Shown here piece by piece: positions 34,616 to 47,730 of a stretch of 64,000 nucleotides of DNA. Origin of the DNA: Macrocystis pyrifera (taxonomy: Eukaryota; Sar; Phaeophyceae; Laminariales; Laminariaceae); contig JASSKH010000009.1 in the NCBI GenBank assembly GCA_031763025.1, forward strand, positions 6,764,512 to 6,828,511. Direction: 5' to 3'. The stretch's first letter is position 1. Each line of letters opens with the position of its first letter. The translations under genes were made by a program, and so were the position numbers. The notes below the pieces were generated by a model. The model saw nothing but the letters and a program-made list of their open reading frames with translations, was not told the origin of the DNA and did not search any database.

Positions 34616-35038
34616 AATACATAATATTTCAAAATTTATAACAAATGAAAAAAATAAAAAAAAATTGAAATACGTCGTTGATGTAAATTTGGTCAATCGA
34701 TCGGTACCGATCCCACCGCATCGCTCATTGATTCTGCCCTGCTCGTTTCCCCGAGCAAGCACAACAGCAGGACTAGGAGAGGGTGCAAAGGGGCCGTCGG
34801 CGCAGGGAGAGACAGAGAGACAGGGAGACGGAGAGCGCGCCGAGGATTCGTGCTAGAGTTCCTTCCGCGCTTGAGACTTCTGACGGAGATTCTGTTGTGC
34901 GACAACGTGCATATCTTATCGAGATTGTCCCGAAGGCTTGGATACTTAGACTCGTGTATACTTGCGCATCAACTCAGCTGCCACCCTGGCGTGACTTCAA
35001 GACCGTCGAGCAGCTGGTGCCGACACGCGCTGGTGGCC

Positions 35039-38000
35039 ATGTCGTTCCGGGAGCTGAGGAGTGAGTGCCGCGTACCCATTGGCATTGTCTGACTGGACTG
35101 CACTACTTTGTGGTGCTGTGCTCTTCTTGTTGGCGTCGCTCCGTGTGGGATTTTTTTTCAATACGTAGAAAACTATAAAAATGTACCAGGTATTATTAAT
35201 ACCTGGTACGTGAGACGTACATTAGACGTAAGTACGTACCCAGCTTGCAAAGTTGAGTGCCAGGTATCAACTGTCAGCTGTGGAATCAGTCGAACTCGCA
35301 GCGGACGTAACGTACTGTAGTTCATAATTTTATAGAAAAAATGCGCGTCGGCTGTTTGCCCCACCGATCCGTAGATACTCAACTTTGCAATGTGCGTCAC
35401 AACCGTTCGCGCGTTTCCCATTTCTTCCTCGCGATTGACTACTGGCCGATGACTCCACCAGGGTCCACGAGACGATAAACCTTACAGGCCCGATTTCCAA
35501 TAGATTTCAACCAGCACCCTCTTGTGCACTGAAACAAACAGCAGTTCGCACGTGAGGGCCGGGGTACACCAAGGCACTCGAAAGTTTGTTTATATCAGCT
35601 CACACGTGAGGGGCGGGGCAACACAAGACCTATCATGCACGTCCTCCTATTAAATCACGTTTCTCCTATTGAATACCACGGAATTGGTACTCCTACTATT
35701 ATACATATATGCGTACGTACGTACTCCCTCTAAATGTTGCAGCAAAAAAAACGAATACGACAAACATGCCCCGCAAGCTCTGAGTGCAACCGATCGGTTA
35801 AACGGAAATGCGTTGCACGAGCCAGGTATGCAGATCGTATCATACGAACTACCAGGTACCTGGTACCATGTACCAGGTATCCATCTTGCATCTTACTTGT
35901 TGAGGCTCATACGGCGCCGCTCGGACCAATCGGGGTTGTAACTGAAGATGAAGGGCGCTAACCCGCCAAACCACCCGCCCACCCACCCGCCCGTCTTGGG
36001 GCACTGCTCGTCGCTGACAACGAACTACCGGTACACAGTTCTTGTAGTGGACCATCTACAGAATCAGTGGAGTAGTGCCGGCTGCCCATTGTTATCACGT
36101 ACACACGTCTACAGCAGTGCCTGTGAAATCGCTTGGCACTTACTTACGTACCAGGTGTACGATTACAGCAGTAATATGGTACCAGTCGGGCCTACATGTA
36201 CTCGTAGAGAGTGCCAAGAAATGGTGACGGACTTATCTCGAGAGGTCGCCTTACACGCTAACAGGACCGTTGCCACCCTATTGACGTTTTGGAGGTTCCC
36301 TCAGTAGGGAAGGTACCGTCCTATCGAGGGAATTACTGCTGCGTTTTAGAGCAGTAGTGTAGCGTGCACAGCACTGCAGCAGTGGAGTGTGATACAACTG
36401 ACCCAAAAGTACGATACAGACGACGAGTGCTGCACGGAGGGGAGACTCGTGCTTGGAGATTACTGCTGTACACCAAACTGCTCGTTAGGTAGCGCTGTTC
36501 ACCCCAGCAAATATGTGTGGTGTCAAAGCGCACACGGTACCACAGCGGAGCAAACAGGTGACACAGCAGCAGTGTCTATGTCACGGAGTACGATATTATT
36601 GTTGTTAGAGTCCATCGTCCCGCACCAGCGCCGCCCATTTCTGCCGCCTGGCGCCTGCCCGCCTTGTTGTGCTTACACCCCGAAACATCCGTGGGAAATC
36701 GCTCGGCGGCGAGTCATTCATGACAGACGCTCTGCATTACGTGGTCGCAGTATGGGGGTCGGCTTCACCGCAAAACCAGTGAAGGTCGGCGACTGCATTT
36801 CCGTACGACGTATCCGAAGCCGTGAAGACGTGGGGTGCGGCCTAGAAATCAAGCAAGTTTCGCGTGCCATTAGGGCGTCGTGTGGTTTTATAAATTTATT
36901 TTCATGAATTTAAATACCAGGTAATTTTTATAAATTTTGAAATACGTCAGCTGTGAGTTCGACTGATTAATTAAGTAGTTGATACTCAACTTTGCAAGCT
37001 GTTTAATACGCCTCGTCTGTATTCCATTTTTTCCGAATTTTACAAGTATTGTGATAATTTATAAAATTTATGAAATACGTCAGCTGTGAGTTTGACTGAT
37101 TAAATAGTTAAAACTCAACTTTGCAAGCTGCGTAATACGTCTCGTCAATATTCCATTTTTAATATTTTACCGAATTTTACAAGTATTTTATAAAAAAACT
37201 AGAAAAGCACGTCAGCTGTGAGTTCAACCGATCGGTCGATACTCAACTTTGCAAGTTGCGTGAACCGCGCGCGTTTTCCAATATTTCCCTCGCGATTGAC
37301 TACTGGCCAGAGACTCCCCTGGATGCCACCAGGGTCGACGAGACGATAATACTTACAGCTGGTTCGATTTCCAATTGATTTCGGCCAGTACCATTTCGCG
37401 CACTGAAACAACAACAGATCGACACGTGAGGGCCGGGGTACACAAGACGGTCGAAACTTGGTTTACAGCAGTTCACACGTGACATGCACACCAAGACACT
37501 GGAATTTTTTAATACTCCCTGTAAATGTTGCAGCAGGTCTTGACGTACAAGTACGTGTTTTTGGTGAATCTCACTATTAATATTAATATATATCGTACAT
37601 GTTCTTGGCCTCTTCTGCTCTTGATACATATGTGAAAAACACAGCAAGCACACACCTACCTGTAAAATAGCATTTTATAAATTTTGAAATACGTAAGCTG
37701 TAGGTTCGACTGATTGAATAGTTGATACTCAACTTTGCAAGCTGCGTAATACGTCTCTATTTTATAATTTTTGAAATACGTCAGCTGTGAGTTCGACTGA
37801 TTGAATAGTTGATACTCAACTTTGGAAGCTGCGAAATAAGTCTCGTCTATATTTCATTTTTACCGAATTTTACAAGTATTATGATAAACCGAACGCGCGT
37901 ATTCTATATGTAATTCCTCGTCAAAGATATAGGCCAGCGGCTCCCCTGGATGCTCTATGTGTAGTAAACCGAACGCGCGTATTCTATGCGATATAATTCC

Positions 38001-41000
38001 TTGTCAAAGATATAGGCCAGTGGCTCCTGGATTTATGAAATAGCCCCTGGTCGTTGTGTGCTATAGGCGTTGCGTGTATGATCTGTCGCAGAAGGAATTA
38101 GTTACTGTTCGCAGTATAAGGATAGACCACTGAGCTACCCAGTCAGCTGCGCGCGAGTATTATTTCTCGCAGAAGGAATTAGGTACTGTTGTTCGCAGGC
38201 AGTATAAAGGATAGACCAGCAGCTACTCAGTCAGCGCTGACTGGGTAGCGGTCAGCTCAGGATAGACCACTTGCTACTCAGTCAGCGCCGACTGAGTAGC
38301 AGTCAGCTCAGGATAAACAACTTGCTACCCAGTCAGCGCTAACTGAGTAGCTCACGATAGACCACTTGCTACTCATAGCTCAGGATAGACCAGTTGCTAC
38401 TCAGTCAGCGCTGACTGAGTAGCTCAGGATAGACCAGCTGCTACTACTCAATCAGCGCCGACTGAGTAACTCAGTGGTTTATTATTCATCTTCGAGGCTG
38501 ACTGAGTAGCTCAGTGGTCAATCCTTTGTATTTCGAATAAAAAGAAGTGAGTCCGGGGTTCGAGTCCCGGCAGACGTCGTATTTCCGTTTTTTTTTTCTG
38601 CCCTGGGTAGCGAAAGGGAAATCAAGTGGAGAGAGTCACGATAAAAACACACTCTCGACCAGAGAATCGAAAGTGGAGGGAACCACTTGAGTAAAAAAAA
38701 AACGCACGACCAGGGAAGGGGACCATATGAAGGGAAAAGCCAGCGCTGACTGAGTAGCTCGGTGGTCTGTCCTTTATATTCCAAACAACGAACATTCGAA
38801 CAGAAACAGGGATGCAAGATCTCTCTCTCTCTCTCAGAGTAAGCAGCAGTAGAAGCAAGGGACGCACCAACCCCCCGACTCACCCACCCCCTCCGCTTAC
38901 GGTCAGGAGTTGCCTCAGTCGTCCACCCCACGCCCCCCTACCTGGTCCCCCTCAAGGTCGGGAGTTATCTCAGCCGTCCACCCTTCCCCCTACCCCCCCC
39001 CCCCCCCCCGGGCGCGCGCACAGATTTCACCGAGATCATGCGAGCTCTGGGATACCCCCGCCTAGTCTCCATGGACAACTTTAGGGCGCCCAACTTCCAG
39101 CTGGTTGCGGACGCCCTGTACTGGATGGTGAAGCGGTACGACCCGGACATCCACGTGTCCGACAACATTGAGAGCGAGAATGATCGGGTGGACTTTTTGA
39201 CCGGGGTGGCGGCGGTGAGTGGCTGCTTGGGTGGGTGAATGGGTGCGGCGGCGGTGAGTGGCTGGTTATCTTATCACCCGTGTGATAGTGTTTTACGGTA
39301 ATTCATACATAATGACAATAGCGGCAACGATGACACCAACAACAACAGAGCAAGAAGAAGTAGAAAAAGGAGAATCGGTAATAGAAACGATCATGACAAC
39401 AACAACAACAACAACAACAAGAACAACATTGCGTGCCTTTGGTGAACTGCTCCAAGGCGAAAAACTAAAGCGACAACATTAGTTGCGTTCCGTACGAGGA
39501 CGACACTGATTGGTTCGGGTACTCAACATCAACACCCGGAACACCAACAACAGTACCAAACAATAACAGTACCAACGACAGCAGCACCAGCAGCACCACG
39601 AGCACCGCCAGCGCCGCCAGCACCACCAGCACCAGCCACAATAACACAACAACGACAACAACAGCAGCGCATGCTTCTGATCAACCCACTCCAAGGCAAA
39701 ACAGATACGTAGCGGTAAGATTGGTTGCGCCCCGCGGGACCCTGCACGGTCGGGATATTCAACAGCAGCACCACCACCAACAGCAACAGCAACAGCCACC
39801 ACAACCACCGAAACCACAATCACCACTCGACACCACCACCACCACCACCACGAACAACAATGTCAACAACCACCACAACCACCAAAACCGCAAATCACCA
39901 CAAGCACACGGGTGCAGCAGGTTTGGATGCTACCCTTTTTCAGGTGTCTTCGGTTTATCTCAGCAACCGCAACCCCCCGTTCCCCCCCCTCCCTGTCGTT
40001 GTTCCAGGCCATGCTAAACAAGGCCCACATCAAGCTCAACGCGAAGAAGCTGTACGCCGCCGATGGGCACGCCGTCAAGGTACGACAAACTTGCACGTCA
40101 CGCCCGCCCGCCCGCCCGCCCCTCTGGATGCGAGGGAGTGTGAGTACGTAGCTGGTTTAACGGCCCGTAGGGCATAGGGCGTGGGCTACATGGGCGTAAG
40201 CCGCGACCCTTTCAGGGCAAAAAATTGCAGTCAGTCCCATTTTTGAGGACAAACCACTCAAATTCCGAGTAATTTTTTTACCCCTAAACGGGACTGCTTA
40301 CACAGAAAGAGTTAATAGGGTATGCCTTGACTTTTGAGCTTGCTGAGTGTAGTAGCCGGAGACCCGCGCCGTCTCAGCGTACAAATGTCCGCATCCCCCC
40401 CCACCCCCTTCAGTTGTCCACCCCCTGGCCCCTCCCGTCGGTCCCCCCCCCTGTCCCCCTTCTTCTCCCCCTCCCCCCTCCCGCGTGAGATATGAGGTTG
40501 TTAGGTATGAACAGTGTTTTTTTGTTTTCGGGGTGTTTCGTTTGCTTTGATTTTGCTTTTGGTTTGCCCGTCCGTTTCTCCAGATGATGATGTTTTCGGT
40601 ATCGTCTTCAACTTCGCCGCAAGATGAACGTCACGGTCGCCTCTCTTGATTTACGAGCGGGGCGGGTTGCTAATCGTCACGGCCGCCGAAATAAGACGGA
40701 GGGAAAAAAACATGCCTTGACCGGGCATGCCTTTTGTTCGAGCTATTGAATGCCTCAAACCGGATGTATCTTATGACAGGCATACATCTGAGAGATATTT
40801 TTGAAGCGGGGGGGAGAATCCGCACCGTCTGGCCGAAATAAATCTCCGATTTTTTTGTTTCTCGAAGTGCCTTCGACAACCCCCACCACCACAAGTTAAC
40901 GACTGCTACAAGTATCCACTATTGCGGCGAGAGTTACCCTACACGTTGCCATTTTAACTTGGACCATGCGGGAGAGGAATATTAGGGATGGGGAAATGTC

Positions 41001-44000
41001 TTACCAAGAATGTTCCGAGGTTTCGGTCAGAATGAGGCGTGCTGGTTCAAAGCGCACGGTTTCCATCGTACACAGATAATGTTTGACCTGGATGTCAATA
41101 CGGCCTAGCCCTTTCACTTCTACCAGAAACCAACTACTCTAGTTTCAAGTAAGCTGTTCCCGAAAACTTGGTGCGACAAGGAATGCTTGTCTGGTCGGTA
41201 AAAACCCGACGTGCCCCGTCCCGGCGTCGCAGGGATGCGAGGGTCTATGATAAATGGTATGGTAATACGACTACGACCGTGCATGGTATCGAGTACGCCC
41301 CCCCAAACCCCGCCTCCACCTCCACCTCCATGCCAGGGGACGCCGTATGTTGTGATAATGAAAGCGCGTTCCTCGCAGCGGCCACGCACCGGCAAACATA
41401 TACTGCTAAATGTTTTTTGTACCTGGAGGTCAGAGCCGCCACGAGCCTCAACCCCTCCCCTCCCATCCCTCCCTGCTTATCATCCAACCTGAAACGGTGA
41501 CAACGACCCCAACCGTACAGGTTTGACACGCGGAGTGCAAGTCTCTGATCCTTCTCAGATGATGCCTCTTTGGTTGATTTAACATCGGCGAGCAAGGAAC
41601 ACAGGGTGGCCGGGCGTGTTTGTGCCGTAGCGCAGCTCCCTCACTCTCCCGGCCGCCCCCCCGGGTCCCCCAGCCCGCCTCCCTCGGTCTCCACCCCCTC
41701 CGCCGTTAACCCCGACTTCCTCAACCTCCACCCCCACCCCCACACACCCTCCTCAACCCCCACCCCTTTCACCACCCCCTCCACCACCCCCGCCCCCATA
41801 TCCCCCACCCCCACCCCCCACGCCACCCCCACATTCCCCCCCCCCCCCCCCCCCCTCCAACTCATTCGCACCCTCCCCACATTCCCCACCCCACATTCCC
41901 CACCCCGAACCCCCAACCCAACCCAATCCCCCCCACCCTCGTATCCCGACTCGTTTGTGCTCCGCGCCAAACCTGAACGGTCTGTCGGTCGGTCGGTCGG
42001 TCGGTCCGCCTGTCGGTCGGTCGGTAAACTCTCGCCCTTTCCATTTCCCAAACAGGAACTTTTGAAGCTTGCTACGCTTCTCTACAGTGCCAGCAGGGTG
42101 GAAGAGGAGGGCGTCGTCGATGGAGGAGGCGGTGGCGGTGGCGCCATTTCGGGGTTAGGGGATAACCAACCGGAGTCCCCCCTCGTGACGCAGGTACGGT
42201 GGGTGCTGTGGAGATAGTAAAAGGGGGCTTAGCCTCGGTGGTGGCAGTTGTGAGGGGAGGACGGTCAAAAGAGCATCGCGTGGCTATTGTCTACCACTTC
42301 GTATAACGCTCCGCTCGGAAGGACGGTTTTGTTTTTTGGGGTGGGCTGTCGTTTTTTGTTTGTTTTTTTGGGTGCACAGAGCACCCTGCTGCTCGTATAT
42401 AAACCATTTCCATATTCCTCGCGGTAAAAACGTGCTCCCTGAACCGTTTTCGAAGCTGCGCTCACTTCTATTTTTGAAACAAAGTCACTCGTAACTACAG
42501 TAGAGTCGAGTACATTTCGCAGTACGTAGTGAATGAATGTCGTGTCCTTTTTTTTTGTTTTGTTTTTAAATTTTTCGCACTTTACCGTATCTCAATTTAT
42601 GCGCCCAAAAAACAATTCGAAACCCGTTTTCGAGGGAAGAATAGGGCGCGCTCGCGCTATTGTAGTCGTTAGTGCAAGTGTTGGTTAACCCTTTCTAGTA
42701 CTGCAGTCTCGCTTTGGGGGAATATCACTTGGAATTAAAGTGGCATGTCTCCCATTTCGGGACTGCAATACTAAACGGGTTAGAGCACCCTTACAGCTGT
42801 ACCCATGTATAGATATACCTAGTTTCATTTCGTTTCGTTTCGCTTTTGCTTTTTTGTTTTTTGTTTTTCTTCAGATCGGAAACGTTAAGGAAGCCAGGGC
42901 GCTGGCGACCGAAATCACGAGCAGGGGATCTCGGCTGTACGAGCTGCTGGGCAAGGAGAGGGAAGCGAGGCCCCAGCGGTTGCGGGCGGTGGCGTTCCTA
43001 GAGGCGAGCAAGAATGGAGGCTTTTTTTTGTTTGTACTGTATGATACTCTACAATATGTTAACAATACCCAAATTAAGATATATATATGTACACTAATGC
43101 TCTACTAGACTACATGTTTGTGCTGCTAGTGGTATATCAGATTATGTTAATATCACTCGATTTTTACGTGTACAATGATAAATGATGTATCTGGTATTGT
43201 GTCAGACTACATCCAGAAATACGCATCTAATGAGACCATTAAAACTGTCTTCTCCGTATTTTTTATATCGGAGCCAGACAAATGAAATTCTGAGACTTTG
43301 TCGTGCGAGAGGCGGTCGGGGGGGGGGGGGGGGAGGGAGGAGAGGGGGAAGGGCGGGGGGGGGGGGGGGGGTGGGGGGGGGCACATGGTTCACGCCGGTA
43401 CCGAAGCGTAGAAACACACCTGAGTGAGCGAGATTATTAGAAATGTTTAGAAATACCATTCGTCGTTTCGTGCCAGGTATTAATAGTAGTCGCATGGCCG
43501 AACATTACGAAGCATTCAGCAGTATGAGTACCAGCGAATCACGATCAGATAGTTTCGGGAGGGGGGGTAGGCGGTGTTTTCGATATCATGCACGGCCGTA
43601 ATCGGAGGGGGCACGCGGAGGGGGGCCGGGGACGGGACGGAGGATGTCTTATTTTCTCTCTCGGGCCAATACTGTGTGCTATTATTACGGGAGTCTATAG
43701 TTAACAGGACCTATGGCATACATAAAAACCTACATAATTAGGTATTATTACTAACAATATTTGGTCCTGTTTGCTATGGTCCCCCGTAATAATAAGAGTG
43801 AAACGCTTGGTGCTTCTTTGCGCGAAAAATCCGAATAAACGAAACCGTTTTCAACCTTTCTTCTTGCGAAATCCAACAGGCCGTCTCGGGAAGCCTGGGT
43901 TCGACGCGAGAAAGCGAGCTGATCGACTCTGGGGGGCGGGAAATCCTCGCGCGCTCTAGGTGGGCGTGCACCATCAACATGTTACTATTGCGGGGGTCCA

Positions 44001-44956
44001 TAGTAAACAGGACCTATGGTACACACAAAAACCTATATATTTCCCTATTTTTACTCACAATATTTAGTCCTATTTACTATGCCCCCCCCCCCCCCCCGAA
44101 ATATAAAGTTGTTGTCTGTCAAGGGGAGAAAGTGCTGCAGCAGTCCATCGGAAGAGTAAGAGAGAGGAGAGGGGAGGAGCGGAAAGGAGAGGAGAGGTTC
44201 AGGTGTTTTGGCGGTGGCGGGGGGCGGGGGGCGGGGAGGGGTGGCGCGTTTCGACCAAACAACTTTCAGATTGGCGGGGGGGGGGGGGGGGGGGGGGGCT
44301 TTTCAATCGAAGGGATTTGCCCAAGGCGGCGGTTGGAATGTCGTTTTGTGCCTCCCTTTCCCCTTTCAGCCCTTTCAGGGCGGATCTGCCTTTTTCAGGG
44401 GCGCAGAACGCTTCGAAACAAGACTCGTACAGATGGGTACCCCGATTTTAAGAGCGCGCCGAGACAAGCCGAAAACAGGCGCCGCAACGCTCTTAAATCT
44501 GCAGTGGGTAATATGCGGGTATTGGTATGGGCGGGGCATGCCGATTTTGAATCGTTCTTAAATCTCGAATGCTCTTCTTAAATCGGGGTACCCTCTGTAT
44601 TGAGGTTTCTGCACAACAGTGCGCTGCTAAAAGGGTCGAGATAAGTACCGGCTGAAGAGTGGATATCCCCCCCTTGCTCGATGAAACGTTAGCGGAGGTG
44701 CACAAGGGTGCTATCAGTAGTTCTGCGATAGCAACGATGGGTGCTTGCGGCTACTACTGCGTTGGCTGTGCTTCTCTGATACGCTCTGCTAAACTGTTTT
44801 AAACGCCGGTGGTATTCGCGTGATTTTGGCGTGCGCGCAGGCGCGCAGTCGATTGATCGATCAACCCAGCATGACTTCAATCGATCAGTCAATCAATCAG
44901 CCAATCGACCAATACATTAATCGATCAGTCGATCAATCAACCAACGATCAATCAAT

Positions 44957-45019
<63 letters not shown>

Positions 45020-47695
45020 CCAACCAACCAACCAATACATCAATCGATCAAATCGTTTAACCAAGCAATCAAGCAACCAATTAACTAAACAACCATTCGA
45101 CCAAGCAAATCAATCAATCGATCAATCGATCAATCAATCAATCACTCTTTCAATCAGTCGATCAACCCAACCACCCAATCACCCAACCAAATAATCAGAC
45201 CAACCCAATCCAACAAACTAACCAACCAAATCAACCAACCAAACCAACCAACCAACTAACAAAACCAACCAACCAACCAACGGATCAATCAACCAACCAA
45301 CTCCCCACCTCAGGGACAACATTTCGGCCCTGCGTCGGCAGTGCGAGGACCTGGAAGCAGACGAGGCCGAGCTTGCCGCGAAAATCAAGAAGAAGAAGAG
45401 CGATATGGAGAGAGGAGAAAAGCGATTGAAGTCCCTACAGGTGAGGATCGGAGGGGAGAGAGGTTAGGGTTTGGAGGTGGAGGTGGTGGTGGTGGTGGTG
45501 GAGGAGGAGCAATGGCAGCGAGGGGGGGGGGGGTGTGCACCCGCCATGCATGGCCGTAATCGTGTGACCGTAGACCCTCGCATCCCTACAATGCCGCGAC
45601 GGGGCACGTCCGGTTGGGGGTAGTAATGGAGGTGGGGGGAGGTGAGGGAGGAGCAAGGGTAAATCTTTCGAGGCCGTCGGGGGGGGGGAGGGAGAGGAGC
45701 AAGCGTAAACACTTATGTCGTTGTATGGCTTATAGCTGAGCGGTTCGGCAGCTCGGGCGGTGGGGTCCGCTGTCAGAAGCTCTGCTGATACCCCTTGGCA
45801 TAGCTCGGCCGCGCTATCGAGATCACTATCACAAAGGCCGCCGATCGGTCAGTCGGCTGGCGATCTATGTTTTGGGCTGTCGGTCAGCCAGCTAGCTAGC
45901 TATTCATGGCTATGATTGGGAGGGGGGGGTAGGAGGGGGGTTAGGGGTGCTTTTTCGCGGTGCGCACTCGGCCCTATTTTTCCTGTAAGTTCTACGCCAA
46001 CAAACATTTCTGCACAAGGCACCGCCAAGTACTTCGGTAAAACATTCCCTTGTATTCCGTCACGTCACCCCCCCCCCCCCCCCCCCCCCCTCCGCGACCC
46101 TCGCCAATCTTCTCTGCGCCACCCGCCTACCCACCCCCAACAAACGTAAAACACACACACACAAAAAAAAAAATACAAACAAACAAAACAAAGGCGCACC
46201 GACCGGCGTTCGCCGACGAGCTCGACAAACTCGAGGGAGAGCTGCGACGGTACTACGAGGTGTACGTGGACCGCTTCCGAAACCTCGACTTTTTGGAGCA
46301 TGACCTCGATCGCTTCCACGAGTCGGAGATGGAGGAGCTGGAGGAGTACGAGAGGAAGCGGAACAGGAACGCGGAGAGGATAAGGAGAGAGCAGCTCAAG
46401 CAGGTACCTGGTTGTACATAATAGGCGGTGGTTTAAGCAGCGCGGGGGGGGGGGGGGGGGGGGGGGGGGGGGATGCCATGAAGTTTTTACCTCTCTCGAC
46501 CCTTTTTAGTACTGCAGTCCCGTTTGGAGGGCAAGCCACTCTAATTATATGTAGTTTGTATCAGAATTCTCTCAAAGCGAAATGGTTGTTGTGTGCCAGG
46601 CAGCGTTTATTATGGCCGTGCCGAGCCATTTTGAACTCTCTCTTACGAACATCCTTTTTTTTCTCTTGAATCGATACACCACGACTTTTTTCAGGCCAAC
46701 ATTCCATCCAAACGGTAATATAGTATTTCGGGACACAGCGGTAACTCTCATACCTTGAACCTCGCTGTATGTATTAATTGATGGCGGTTTTTGAGCGCGT
46801 GAGGCGGTTTTGATTGGTGACCCCTGATTGAGGTTTGTCGGATTTAGCGGTGGAAGTTTTGTTTTGTGCGTGTTGAGATTGTTGTTGTTGCTGTTGATGT
46901 TGATGATGTACTTTTTTCGGTACTACCCCGGCATGCTCCGATGCGAAGGCCGTCATCTCCGACAAACCCTGCTCTCTGTCTTGTACATTATTTTTCTGGT
47001 CACACTCGAAACACCAAAAAAAGCACCGGCATGGGTATTCTCCTGATTGCCGCGCCTTCCCCCCTACCCCACGCCCGGAGGAACGCTCGATCTATCGAAA
47101 CCCACAGCCAACACAATCCTAAGCCAAGATCACCCTCTCTCCCTCCGCCCCTCCCTCCCTCCCTCCCTCCCTCCCTCCCTCCCCCCCTTCCTCCCTCCCT
47201 CCCTCCCTCCCTCCCTCCCGCCCCTTCCAGTTTTTATCGGCCGAGAGCCAGAAAACGAAAGCGCGATCGAAGAAGAGCTCCTGCGGAAACAGTTTCCTGG
47301 GTTCGAAGGGAGCACGACGCGAGCCTCCTCCTCCAACGGCGGCGGTAGCGGAAGTCGAGGCGGCAGCGGCAGCCGCGGCACCGGGTTCGGCGGCGGCGGC
47401 GGCGGCAGTTCTCGCAGCGGAATCGGTTCTGCCGGCGGGGGAGGAAACAACGGACTACCCCGGCGGGGGGGAGGGGGAGGAGGAGGGGGAGGAGCGGCGG
47501 GAGCGGGGGGAGGGTGGTTGGCAGGGGAAGCAAAGGTCACGGTGGCAGCGGCGGTGGTGGCGGCGGCAGCGGCAGCCGCGGGGGTGGTAGTGGGAGGAAG
47601 AGCGGAGAAGACAGCATCCTCGCGACCGGGAGCAATTCGAGGGTGAGCATTGAACAAAATTTTGGCCGAGGGGGAGGGGGGGGGGGGGGGGGGGT

Positions 47696-47730
<35 letters not shown>

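Larger units (their letters stand above)
32926..35038. promoter_or_regulatory. Divergent 5' region between the ankyrin gene and IFT38
   Basis: Carries the shared upstream region of two divergently transcribed genes. No TATA box or other core element was assigned with confidence. It contains a TA run (33,289-33,310), MITE copy 8, a (CAA)n microsatellite (33,698-33,752) and the fold-back element at 34,477-34,615. The last 200 nt before the IFT38 start are free of recognised elements, so that is the likeliest promoter and 5' UTR position. Confidence 0.35.

Noticed and set aside
36389-36907. 172-codon plus-strand frame in IFT38 intron 1
   Set aside because: No recognisable domain, and the junction of exons 1 and 2 across this intron is already exact in phase and homology.
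38501-38590. Possible functional tRNA gene
   Set aside because: Boxes A and B are good, but the D arm lacks its partner strand and the acceptor ends do not pair; treated as tRNA-derived.
44880-45194. CRISPR-like regular repeats
   Set aside because: Tetranucleotide microsatellite without unique spacers, in a eukaryotic intron.
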